Positions 1 through 7,168 of a DNA stretch of 17,015 nucleotides are shown here, in pieces; position 1 is the stretch's first letter; each line of letters opens with the position of its first letter. The translations under genes and the position numbers were made by a program. Source of the DNA: CADCWK01 sp964244115 (GTDB lineage Bacteria; Chloroflexota; Chloroflexia; Thermomicrobiales; UBA6265); the NCBI GenBank assembly GCA_964244115.1, contig CAXTHM010000074.1, positions 1 to 17,015 on the forward strand, written 5' to 3'. Under the pieces are notes generated by a model, which saw only the letters and a list, made by a program, of their open reading frames with translations, was not told where the DNA came from and ran no database searches.

Positions 1-2
1 AC

Positions 3-32
3 GGCGTCGCGGTCTTCACCTGGTACGCGTGA
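3..32 (+). CDS. C-terminal tail of an upstream gene, possibly mreC (partial)
   Basis: Only the last nine codons are visible, reading GVAVFTWYA followed by TGA. The frame is open to the left edge. Its place just before mreD and mrdA would suit mreC, the usual neighbour in mre operons, but nine residues are not enough to identify a protein. It could equally be the end of an unrelated gene, because almost 300 bases including a G-rich repeat separate it from mreD. Confidence 0.3.
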   Translation, partial: GVAVFTWYA

Positions 33-331
33 GAAACTGTCCTCCAGCAAGGGGGTGGGGGTGGGGTCCTACCGCAATCGTTGCCTCCATCCGCTAACTG
101 TACGGACAGCCCCTCTACCCCTGCATGGTAGACTCGATCCGTCGCACAGAGACCATCCGGTGCCCTCCCCGACCCGACCTGTCTGGCACCGGACCGTCCG
201 CGGCACCCGGCTTTCCGATACTGATTCCGTTCCGTCTCGCCAGACCGAGGTCGATCCTTGCCGCCCCGCACCCGTCCCCAGCCGGCCGACACGATGACCG
301 GATGGTGGTCCACGGGCCGAGGCGCGGGCCG
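33..331. other. Gene-free stretch before mreD
   Basis: These 299 bases hold a G-rich tract at 51-66 and otherwise no convincing gene. The mreD frame stays open upstream to 125, but the extra 69 residues are Arg/Pro-rich with none of the hydrophobicity of MreD, so I read this as leader DNA. No promoter with both boxes was found; TAGACT at 129-134 is a possible -10 without a recognisable -35. Confidence 0.4.
51..66 (+). repeat. G-rich tract shared with the 14956-14970 repeat
   Basis: The tract has three runs of 4-5 G separated by single T residues. A 15-base core, GGGGTGGGGGTGGGG (52-66), recurs exactly at 14956-14970 in another gene-free region. Three runs alone are one short of a canonical four-run quadruplex, although the five-G runs allow slippage. 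It is probably a fragment of a dispersed intergenic repeat. Confidence 0.5.
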
Positions 332-829
332 ATGATCGGCCGGTTCCTGTTCGCGGCCCTCCTGATCGGGCTCGCCTTCGTCCAGGCGACGTTCGTCCCG
401 GCCCTCTGGCCGCTGGAGGTCCAGCCGAACCTCGTCCTGATCCTGCTGATCGTCTGGACGGCGATCAACGGCATCCCGGCCGGCGTCGTGATCGCCGCCA
501 TCGTCGGGGTCGTGCTCGACGTGCTGTCGCTGGACCCGATCGGGATGAACGGCCTGGCGCTGCTCAGCGCCGTCCTGATCGCCGGGCTGGCCCGGCAGCG
601 GATCCTGCGCTCGACGCTGGTCCTGCCGATCGTCCTGACGGTGATCGCGGCGATCGTCCAGCCGTTCGTCCTGGCGGTCCTCGGCGGGCTGTTCGGGGCG
701 GGCAACTACCCGAACCGCGAGACGCTGCCCGTCCTGGTGCCACAGGCGTTCCTGTGCGCCGTCTTCGTCCCGCCGCTCTTTCTCGCGGCGAGCGCGTTCG
801 CTCGCCGGTTCCCGGAGGTTCGTCGCTGA
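332..829 (+). CDS. mreD: Rod shape-determining protein MreD
   Basis: A 165-residue, strongly hydrophobic integral membrane protein. MreD belongs to the elongasome, which positions lateral-wall peptidoglycan synthesis together with MreB, MreC, RodA and PBP2. About five membrane stretches can be seen: residues ~4-20, ~31-65 (probably two), ~75-88, ~93-115 and ~135-155. A charged/polar loop NYPNRET lies before the last segment. Size and hydropathy fit the family (about 160-170 aa). I chose ATG 332 because the hydrophobic domain begins there and GAGG lies about 11 bases upstream; ATG 302 is an alternative adding ten residues. Its TGA (827-829) shares a base with the ATG of the PBP2 gene (829-831), so the two are translationally coupled, and this context is the main support for the name. 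Confidence 0.8.
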   Translation: MIGRFLFAALLIGLAFVQATFVPALWPLEVQPNLVLILLIVWTAINGIPAGVVIAAIVGVVLDVLSLDPIGMNGLALLSAVLIAGLARQRILRSTLVLPIVLTVIAAIVQPFVLAVLGGLFGAGNYPNRETLPVLVPQAFLCAVFVPPLFLAASAFARRFPEVRR

Positions 830-3453
830 TGGCCCGGCGCAGACGCATGGAGTTTCAGCAGACCGGTCGAAGCGGGCGCCGCGGTGGCGTGCCAGAGTCG
901 TTCGACCGCGTCTTCATCTCGCGGCGGATGCTGCTCGCCAAGACCGCCGTGGTCGGCGGCTTCACGGCGCTGGCGGGCCGGCTCGGCTTCATGCAGATCG
1001 TCGACCACGAGGACGCGGTCGAGGACGCACGCGGCAACCGCGAGTTCACGAAGTCGCTCCCGGCCCCGCGCGGCCTGATCTACGACCGCCAGGGCCGCCT
1101 GCTCGCCAAGAACGAGACGGCCTTCCAGGTCGAGATCGTCCCCAACGACCTCCCGCCGGTCGATTCCGCCGAGCGCCGCCGCGTCCTGGACCAGCTCATC
1201 GCCGAGCTCCAGCTGCCCGATGCCCTCGTGATCGACCCCAACGAGATCCCCGGCGACCAGAAGGACGAGGTCTACGCCTCGATCGCCCACGCCCGTGGCC
1301 GCGACGATGTCGATATCGCCGCATCGGTCAAGGCGATCAAGACCGCCGAGAAGCAGAACTACCTCATCCTGCTCGAGGACGACCTGACGATCGACGACGC
1401 CGCGAGGTGGCGGACCAAGTGCCGCTCGACGCTCGGTCTCCGGGTCATGAACCTGCTCGACTACCAGCTCGGCAACACGCCGTCGGACTCCCGCAACGCC
1501 GTCATCGTCAAGTCCAGGGTGGGCCGGGAGACCGCGATGCGGATCGAGGCCAACAAGCTTTACCTGCCTGGCGTCCGGATCGACGACACCGTCCTCGTCC
1601 GAAGCTATCCCGGCGGCCCGACGATGTCGCACATCCTCGGCTTCGTCGGCCCGGTCAGCCAGGAGGACATCGACGCCGACGGCAACCAGAACGATGCTGG
1701 CGTCTCCCTCTACGGCGACAACGACCGCATCGGCAAGGACGGACTCGAGAAGGCGCTGGAGGCGACGCTCCGGGGCCAGAAGGGTCATCGCGTCATCCTC
1801 CGGGACGCGATCGGCAACGAGATCGGCATCGCTCCGGGCAGCGAGGACTTCAACCGGGAAGCGAATCCGGGCGACAGCGTCAGCCTGACGATCGACCTCG
1901 AGCTTCAGACGGCCGCGGCTCGCGCGCTGAAGAGCTTCATCGAGTTCAGTACGGACGATCGCAAGGCGAAGGGGAACGACAGGAACAAGCAGTTCTCGAT
2001 CTCCGGGGCCGTCGTCGCGATGGACCCGCGCAACGGCGAGGTCCTGGCGATGGTCAGCTACCCGCAGTTCGACAACTCACTCCTCACCGAAGGCATTTCC
2101 ACGGCGCTCTGGAATGAACTCGGAGATCCCAAGTCCGGGGCACCCTACTTCAACCGGGCCATCGGCTCCGCTCAGCCCCCTGGTTCGACCTTCAAGAGCT
2201 TCCTGGCAACCGCCGCGCTCCATGCGGGCACCCTCGACCCGGACATGACTTATGTCTGCACTGGAGGCATCGGACTTCCGCTGGGAAACAACCTACTGGA
2301 CCCGAAGAAATACCCCTGCTGGCTGACTGGAGCGGGACATGGTCCGATGAGCCTTGATTCGGGACTGCGGACCTCATGTGACGTCTTCTTCTACAACGTC
2401 GGGACCAAAGCCGTCGAAGATCTCATCTATGTCGACATTGACTACGCTGACGACGGGTTAAGTTGGCAGCAGGGTACCGAGCAGAAGGAATTCTCCGGTC
2501 TGGGGATTGACAAGATCCACGAGATCCTGACGGAGAAGTTCTGGTTCAGTCAGACGACCAATATCGAACTTGGCGGCGAGACTACCGGATTGATTCCGAG
2601 CCAGGAATGGCTGTCCGAGACCTATAAATCCGGATGGGCTGCCGGCGACACGATCATTACATCCATTGGTCAGGGATACGTTCAGGTTACCCCGATCCAG
2701 ATGGCGACGAACACGGTCGCTCTTGCGAACGGAGGGACGATCTACACCCCGACCCTGGTTCGCGATACGATCAAGGCCAAGTCCACCGTCAATGACGCCA
2801 CGCCTGAAGGGTCGGCCCCTGATCAGGAGCCGACGCGTGTCCCGGCTGAGCCACTCCCGCCGCTTCGCGAAATGAAATTCAAGCCGGAGCATATTGAACC
2901 GGTCCGCGAAGGCATGCTCCACGTCGTCAATACGTTCGATGAGACGAATCTGCCCCTGAACGGTTCCGTCAGCTCGATTGAGCTGCCGGACAACGTCCAC
3001 TCGACCGAGCTCGCCTGGCCTCGAACCAACCCGCCCGGCACCGCTGACGAAGACAAGATCCTGATCGCCGGCAAGACCGGGACGGCCGAGGTCGGCGCCA
3101 GCATCGAGGGTATCGAGGACATCGACCCGAAGACCGGCAAGTACAACAACCAGCATGCCTGGTTCACATGCTGGGCCCCCTACGAGGAGCCGGAGATCGT
3201 CGTCTCGGTGCTGATCGAGTACGGCGGCGAGGGCGGCACATACGCGGCGCCCTGTGCCGACGTCATCCTTCGGGCCTACTTCGAGACGACCGGCCGGCGC
3301 AAGCGGGACGAGATGGTCGATGACCGCGGCGAGCAGCGCCTCGTCTCCGTCCTGCGCAAGGACAAGGAGCCGGTCCGCGACATCGAGACCGCCGAGTCGC
3401 TGGCCTGGTTCAAGCCGGGGGAAACCGCCGACACGTCCGGCAATCGCGACTAA
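829..3453 (+). CDS. mrdA: Penicillin-binding protein 2 (peptidoglycan D,D-transpeptidase)
   Basis: An 874-residue class B penicillin-binding protein that cross-links lateral-wall peptidoglycan. An Arg-rich cytoplasmic N-terminus (1-33) is followed by one membrane anchor (~34-56), then a dimerisation/pedestal domain opening with the conserved APRGLIYDRQG (~78-88) and a transpeptidase domain from ~355. The three penicillin-binding motifs are present: STFK with catalytic Ser453, SCD (516-518, the SxN-equivalent; PBP2 proteins often have Asp here), and KTGT (749-752). The protein is longer than E. coli PBP2 (~630 aa) because of a pedestal insertion and a long acidic/basic tail. ATG 829 is set by GGAGG at 814-818 and overlap with mreD. 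Codons from about 2080 to 3050 end in A/T far more often than the flanks, suggesting the transpeptidase region was replaced by recombination. Confidence 0.93.
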   Translation: MARRRRMEFQQTGRSGRRGGVPESFDRVFISRRMLLAKTAVVGGFTALAGRLGFMQIVDHEDAVEDARGNREFTKSLPAPRGLIYDRQGRLLAKNETAFQVEIVPNDLPPVDSAERRRVLDQLIAELQLPDALVIDPNEIPGDQKDEVYASIAHARGRDDVDIAASVKAIKTAEKQNYLILLEDDLTIDDAARWRTKCRSTLGLRVMNLLDYQLGNTPSDSRNAVIVKSRVGRETAMRIEANKLYLPGVRIDDTVLVRSYPGGPTMSHILGFVGPVSQEDIDADGNQNDAGVSLYGDNDRIGKDGLEKALEATLRGQKGHRVILRDAIGNEIGIAPGSEDFNREANPGDSVSLTIDLELQTAAARALKSFIEFSTDDRKAKGNDRNKQFSISGAVVAMDPRNGEVLAMVSYPQFDNSLLTEGISTALWNELGDPKSGAPYFNRAIGSAQPPGSTFKSFLATAALHAGTLDPDMTYVCTGGIGLPLGNNLLDPKKYPCWLTGAGHGPMSLDSGLRTSCDVFFYNVGTKAVEDLIYVDIDYADDGLSWQQGTEQKEFSGLGIDKIHEILTEKFWFSQTTNIELGGETTGLIPSQEWLSETYKSGWAAGDTIITSIGQGYVQVTPIQMATNTVALANGGTIYTPTLVRDTIKAKSTVNDATPEGSAPDQEPTRVPAEPLPPLREMKFKPEHIEPVREGMLHVVNTFDETNLPLNGSVSSIELPDNVHSTELAWPRTNPPGTADEDKILIAGKTGTAEVGASIEGIEDIDPKTGKYNNQHAWFTCWAPYEEPEIVVSVLIEYGGEGGTYAAPCADVILRAYFETTGRRKRDEMVDDRGEQRLVSVLRKDKEPVRDIETAESLAWFKPGETADTSGNRD

Positions 3454-3555
3454 CCCGTGCGACGCCACGACCAGGCCACCTCCTCGTCCGCCCGGCTCGC
3501 CGCCCACGAGCCGGGCGACGTCTCGACCGCCGCACCGCAGGAGCGCGACACCGCC

Positions 3556-3993
3556 ATGACGATCGATCAGCAGACGACCGCATCACCGCTGACGGAGCTT
3601 CAGATGGGACTCCACCACGTCGGCATCGTCGTCGCCGACCTGGACGCGGCCGTCGCCCGGCACGCCGCACTCGGGTTCGCGCCAGCCGGGCGGGAGGTCG
3701 TGGCGGATCAGGGCGTCGCCGTCGCCGCCTTCCATGCGCCGCCGGGCTACATCGAGCTGATCTCGCCGCTGGATGCCGAGGGTGCCATCGCCCGCTTCCT
3801 CGCCAAACGCGGCGACGGGATGCACCACGCCGCCTACCGCGTCGCCGATATCGCCGCCACCCTCGACCGCCTCGACGCCGCCGGCGTCCGCCTGATCGAC
3901 CGCCAGCCGCGCGTCGGCCTGCACGGCTGGCGGGTCGCCTTCATCCACCCCGAGGCCTGCGCCGGCGTCCTCACCGAGCTGGTCGAAGTCTGA
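3556..3993 (+). CDS. mce: Methylmalonyl-CoA epimerase (VOC/glyoxalase fold)
   Basis: A 145-residue vicinal-oxygen-chelate protein that interconverts (S)- and (R)-methylmalonyl-CoA, linking propionyl-CoA carboxylation to the B12-dependent mutase in the cytosol. Two beta-alpha-beta modules are visible. The first has HHVGIVVADLD (20-30) and YIELISPL (65-72); the second has MHHAAYRV (89-96), the HGWRVAFIHPE stretch (123-133) and GVLTELVEV at the end. Likely metal ligands are His21, the Glu67 position, His90 or His91, and Glu141. ATG 3556 is preceded by AGGAG (3539-3543). The frame opens earlier at GTG 3457, but those residues are low-complexity. The mutase gene lies 1.4 kb downstream on the same strand, beyond a minus-strand toxin-antitoxin cassette. 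Other VOC enzymes are possible, but motifs and context both point to the epimerase. Confidence 0.88.
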   Translation: MTIDQQTTASPLTELQMGLHHVGIVVADLDAAVARHAALGFAPAGREVVADQGVAVAAFHAPPGYIELISPLDAEGAIARFLAKRGDGMHHAAYRVADIAATLDRLDAAGVRLIDRQPRVGLHGWRVAFIHPEACAGVLTELVEV

Positions 3994-4013
3994 CGTTTGC
4001 CGCGGCAGTTCCT

Positions 4014-4454
4014 TCAACCCCGAGGCAGCGCTCCCTCATCCCACGGGTTGAAGACGATCGCCCCGAGACCATTAAAGTCCCTCACATTGCGAGTGATGAC
4101 GATCAATCCGTGCACCACGGCGGTTGAGACGATCGCCGAATCCACGAATGGGAGCGTACGGCCGGATCTCCGCGACCGTGCCCGCAGGCTCGACCAGTGA
4201 AGCGCAACAGCCTCATCGACTGGAACGACACGGTCCGCGATCAATCGGATGAAGTCATCGTGGTACCAGTGCCAGAGCAGATTCGTCCTCCGCCCCGGGG
4301 GGTGGATCTCAATCCCATAATGGACTTCGGCAAGGGTCATCGCCGATACCGCGAGGTCGGACGAGGGTTGTCGCTCGACCCATTCGATAACCTGTGTATT
4401 CGGCTGTGCCTTCGACCATTCGGAAACGACATTGGTGTCGAGCAGATATCTCAT
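4014..4454 (-). CDS. vapC: PIN-domain ribonuclease toxin, VapC/FitB type
   Basis: A 146-residue PIN-domain protein, a single-domain Mg2+-dependent RNase family that usually acts as toxin of a type II toxin-antitoxin pair by cutting tRNA or rRNA. The start MRYLLDTNVVSEW is the canonical first strand with Asp6. TLAEVHYGI gives Glu43, LPFVDSAIVSTA gives Asp105, and RNVRDF gives Asp126, so all four acidic active-site residues are present and the gene looks intact. The LLDTNVxSE opening and P..xVxxWxE stretch resemble the FitB branch. Its ATG (4452-4454) overlaps the TGA of the antitoxin gene in an ATGA arrangement, implying coupled translation. It ends 20 bases from the convergent epimerase gene. 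Codon use is less GC-biased than its neighbours, consistent with acquisition. Confidence 0.92.
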   Translation of the reverse strand: MRYLLDTNVVSEWSKAQPNTQVIEWVERQPSSDLAVSAMTLAEVHYGIEIHPPGRRTNLLWHWYHDDFIRLIADRVVPVDEAVALHWSSLRARSRRSGRTLPFVDSAIVSTAVVHGLIVITRNVRDFNGLGAIVFNPWDEGALPRG

Positions 4455-4816
4455 CGCTCATCAGAGTTGGCCGCTTCGATACGTCGCTTGCGGGCGTCGT
4501 TCAGGCGCTGTTCCCAGGCATCGACCTCTTCTTCGGACATCTCTTCGACCCAGGCGAACGGACTACGGAACTCCTGATCGTTCCATTCCGATTGCCGCTC
4601 TGGTTCGGACTCTTGACGAACACGGTCGACCGCGGAACCCAGGGTACCAAGTGAAGAGCGACGGTCCGTCTCATCCTGCTGCCATGCTTCGGCGGTCACA
4701 ATGACAAACGTCTCACCCTGCCTGTCGACTTCCTGGGGTCCGTCATCTTTGACCCGGTCGAGCACCTCGTTCAGGTGGCTATCGGCATCCTCAAGCGTCC
4801 ATCTGTTCGCCACCAT
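4451..4816 (-). CDS. Phd/YefM-like antitoxin partnered with the VapC toxin
   Basis: A 121-residue acidic protein overlapping the toxin gene by four bases. Residues 5-45 fit the Phd/YefM DNA-binding fold: a helix with DADSHLNEVLDRVKDDGP, then strands around QEVDRQGETFVIVTAEAW. The rest is a charged helical tail with PFAWVEEMSEEEVDAWEQRL (87-106), the kind of segment that wraps a toxin. It should neutralise the PIN toxin and repress its own operon, as known for the family. ATG 4816 was chosen because the domain begins there. ATG 4840 is equally possible, and the frame extends to a TTG at 4909 that overlaps the stop of the preceding gene. The Phd assignment is from pattern only and was not tested by alignment. 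Confidence 0.75.
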   Translation of the reverse strand: MVANRWTLEDADSHLNEVLDRVKDDGPQEVDRQGETFVIVTAEAWQQDETDRRSSLGTLGSAVDRVRQESEPERQSEWNDQEFRSPFAWVEEMSEEEVDAWEQRLNDARKRRIEAANSDER

Positions 4817-4905
4817 CGCGTCACATCCATCCGCATTCATGAACGCCTGATCACCAGCGATCGGTTTCGGGCATGACCTTCGAGCCGACGAATGGTGAAG
4901 TAACG

Positions 4906-5268
4906 TCAATCGTGTTGCTCTGTCACGCAGCGAGGTTCCTCGGGTTGGTCATTCTCCTCGGCGTCCTCCCACATTTGCCCCATCCAGGCGGGGTAGAGAC
5001 CGGCTCGTTCTGGGTTGCGAAGTCCATCGTCATCGATGGGCTCACCGGGTGGAAGCGTCCGATCGAGCCATTGCTCGACCGACTCACCGGGTTCTGGTCC
5101 TCCGGACACCTCGGGACGAGCCAGATCGACCTGGTGGAGTTCGAAGATGTTGCCGTCGCGATCGAACACGCGGCGTGTCCCGTTTTGACGCACGTCGCTC
5201 AACAGGGCATCGAGCCGGTCACCCTCGGTCTCATGCGCAGGTTCGGAGACATGATGTACTGCTGCCAT
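4906..5268 (-). CDS. Acidic antitoxin-like protein, first gene of the toxin-antitoxin operon
   Basis: A 120-residue, strongly acidic protein preceded by a very good ribosome site (GGAGG eight bases before ATG 5268). I do not recognise a family with certainty. Residues 15-47 (EGDRLDALLSDVRQNGTRR, then DRDGNIFELHQVD) resemble the Phd-like N-terminal module of the next gene. The C-terminal YPAWMGQMWEDAEEN also echoes that protein's PFAWVEEM segment and acidic follow-up. The simplest reading is a diverged paralogue of the downstream antitoxin, making this a three-gene operon. It is first in the operon, directly behind a palindromic operator and a -10 element, where an autoregulating antitoxin usually sits. 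It could instead be an orphan antitoxin or an unrelated regulator. Confidence 0.65.
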   Translation of the reverse strand: MAAVHHVSEPAHETEGDRLDALLSDVRQNGTRRVFDRDGNIFELHQVDLARPEVSGGPEPGESVEQWLDRTLPPGEPIDDDGLRNPERAGLYPAWMGQMWEDAEENDQPEEPRCVTEQHD

Positions 5269-5290
5269 GATGCGGTCCTCCATCCGGAGC

Positions 5291-5307
5291 ACACGCCACC
5301 GGCGTGT
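5291..5307. promoter_or_regulatory. Palindromic operator of the toxin-antitoxin operon
   Basis: A perfect inverted repeat with 7-bp arms, ACACGCC and GGCGTGT, separated by ACC. On the minus strand it lies between the -10 element (5321-5326) and the ribosome site of the first gene, the usual place for a site where an antitoxin or toxin-antitoxin complex blocks transcription. Binding is inferred, not seen. Confidence 0.6.
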
Positions 5308-5320
5308 TGCTTCTCCCAGT

Positions 5321-5326
5321 ATTGTA
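5321..5326 (-). promoter_or_regulatory. -10 element of the toxin-antitoxin operon
   Basis: On the minus strand this reads TACAAT, five of six matches to the sigma70 -10 consensus. It lies about 50 bases upstream of the first start codon, just outside the palindromic operator. No good -35 box is seen at 16-18 bases (the sequence there is AGCTCC), so the promoter may be weak or activator-dependent. Confidence 0.45.
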
Positions 5327-5419
5327 CGGTCAGATTCCCTCCCGGAGCTCGATGCCCTGGCTCTCCGGCACGGCGTACACTGCCTGGTCAGACCGCCGTT
5401 TCCCGCAACGAGGCCGCCG

Positions 5420-7027
5420 ATGACTGACACCGTCCCGGGCAAGACCGGCGGCAAGCCGCCGAAGTCCGCCCCACCGCCGATCACGACCGACTCCGGCTAC
5501 GAGATCGCGCCCGTCTACGACGAGTGGGACGGCGAGCTCGGCGAGCCGGGATCGTACCCGTTCACCCGCGGCGTCTACCCGACGATGTACCGCGGGCGGC
5601 GCTGGACGATGCGGCAGTACGCCGGCTTCACCTCCGCCGAGGAGAGCAACCGGCGCTACCGCCTCCTGCTGGAGCGCGGCCAGACCGGCCTCAGCGTCGC
5701 GCTCGACCTGCCGACCCAGCTCGGGATCGACAGCGACGATGACCGCGCCTTCGGTGAGGTCGGCCGCGTCGGCGTCCCGCTCAGCACCCTCGACGACATG
5801 CGGCGCCTGTTCGACGGCATCGACCAGTCGACCGTGACGACCTCGATGACGATCAACGCTCCCGCCTCGGTCCTGCTGCTGATGTACCAGATCGTCGCCG
5901 AGGAGCATGGCGTCGACCCGAAGACGCTCGGCGGGACGATCCAGAACGACATCCTCAAGGAGTACAGCGCCCGCGGGACCTACATCTTCCCGCCCCGCCC
6001 CTCGATGCGGCTCGTGACCGACTCGTTCGCCTACTGCGCGGAGCACCTGCCGAACTGGAACACGATCTCGGTCAGCGGATACCACATCCGTGAGGCCGGT
6101 TCGACGGCCGCCCAGGAGATCGGGCTGACGCTCGCCAACGGGATCGCCTATCTGCGCGCCGCCGAGGCGGCCGGGCTGCACGTCGATCAGGTCGCCCCGC
6201 GGATGAGCTTCTTCTTCGCGATCCACAACAACCTGTTCGAGGAGGTCGCCAAGCTCCGCGCCGCCCGGCGGATGTGGGCCCGGATCGTCCGCGAGGAGTT
6301 CGGGGCCGAAGACCCGAAGTCGATGATGCTCCGCTTCCACAGCCAGACCGGCGGCGTCACCCTGACCGCGCAGCAGCCGCTCAACAACATCGTCCGGGTC
6401 GCCTACCAGGCGCTGGCGGCGGTCCTCGGCGGCACCCAGAGCCTCCACGCCAACGGCTACGACGAGGCCCTCGCGCTCCCGACCGAGCAGGCCGCGACGA
6501 TCGCCCTGCGGACCCAGCAGATCGTCGCCGAGGAGACCGGCGTCGCCGACACGGTCGACCCGCTCGGCGGCTCCTACTACGTCGAAGCGCTGACCGACGC
6601 GCTGGAGGCCGGCGCGCAGGGCTGGCTGGACCAGATCGCCGAGCAGGGCGGCGCGGTCGCGGCGACGGAGCGCGGCTTCGTTCAGAACGCAATCGGCGAC
6701 AGCGCCTACCGCAAGGAGCTCCGACGGGAGCGTGGCGACGACGTCATCGTCGGGGTCAACAAGTTCGTCAGCCGGGGCGACGAGGCCAGCGTCCCGATCC
6801 AGCGGATCGACCAGGATGCCGTCGCCCGGCAGATCGATCGAACGACGGAGTACAAGGCAGCGCAGGACCCGGCGCTGGTCGCCTCGGCCCTGGCGGCCGT
6901 GACGGAGACGGCCCGAGGCACGGCCAACCTGCTGCCGCCGATGAAGCGGGCGCTTGAGGCGGGCGCGACGCTCGGCCAGGTCTGTGACGCGCTGCGCGGG
7001 GAGTTCGGGGAGTACCGGCCCAGCTAG
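5420..7027 (+). CDS. mcmA: Methylmalonyl-CoA mutase, large (catalytic TIM-barrel) subunit
   Basis: A 535-residue cytosolic enzyme subunit that rearranges (R)-methylmalonyl-CoA to succinyl-CoA with adenosylcobalamin. The whole chain is the substrate-binding barrel: YPFTRGVYPTMYRGRRW (46-62), RQYAGFTSAEESN (65-77), LDLPTQLGIDSD, NDILKEYSARGTYIFPP (176-192), the SGYHIREAGSTAAQE stretch, RFHSQTGGVTLTAQQP and DPLGGSYYVE. Tyr67 and Arg185 occupy the positions that distinguish methylmalonyl-CoA mutase (Tyr/Arg) from isobutyryl-CoA mutase (Phe/Gln), so substrate assignment is fairly firm. No C-terminal B12-binding DxHxxG domain is present; a separate small subunit must exist outside this window. ATG 5420 has ACGAGG at 5408-5413. 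TACACT at 5376-5381 is a weak candidate -10. The epimerase lies upstream on the same strand. Confidence 0.93.
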   Translation: MTDTVPGKTGGKPPKSAPPPITTDSGYEIAPVYDEWDGELGEPGSYPFTRGVYPTMYRGRRWTMRQYAGFTSAEESNRRYRLLLERGQTGLSVALDLPTQLGIDSDDDRAFGEVGRVGVPLSTLDDMRRLFDGIDQSTVTTSMTINAPASVLLLMYQIVAEEHGVDPKTLGGTIQNDILKEYSARGTYIFPPRPSMRLVTDSFAYCAEHLPNWNTISVSGYHIREAGSTAAQEIGLTLANGIAYLRAAEAAGLHVDQVAPRMSFFFAIHNNLFEEVAKLRAARRMWARIVREEFGAEDPKSMMLRFHSQTGGVTLTAQQPLNNIVRVAYQALAAVLGGTQSLHANGYDEALALPTEQAATIALRTQQIVAEETGVADTVDPLGGSYYVEALTDALEAGAQGWLDQIAEQGGAVAATERGFVQNAIGDSAYRKELRRERGDDVIVGVNKFVSRGDEASVPIQRIDQDAVARQIDRTTEYKAAQDPALVASALAAVTETARGTANLLPPMKRALEAGATLGQVCDALRGEFGEYRPS

Positions 7028-7168
7028 AGCGAGGCCGGGACGACCGCCGTGCGGCCATGACCGGGCCAGCGCATTGCGCCACGCCTCATCTGCGTGGGAC
7101 CATGCCGCCGCACTTGCCGCCTGACCTCGCTCCACCCGCCCACCATGCCGATCGACCGGGGAGTTCCG

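Noticed and set aside
706..3507. Long minus-strand frames (706-1788 and 2458-3507) opposite mreD and PBP2
   Set aside because: Antisense shadows with no recognisable domains; the + strand pair has good ribosome sites and catalytic motifs.
3998..4007. TGCCGCGGCA palindrome between the convergent epimerase and toxin genes
   Set aside because: No loop and no T-run, so not a terminator; a 10-base GC palindrome in this composition is weak evidence for a site.
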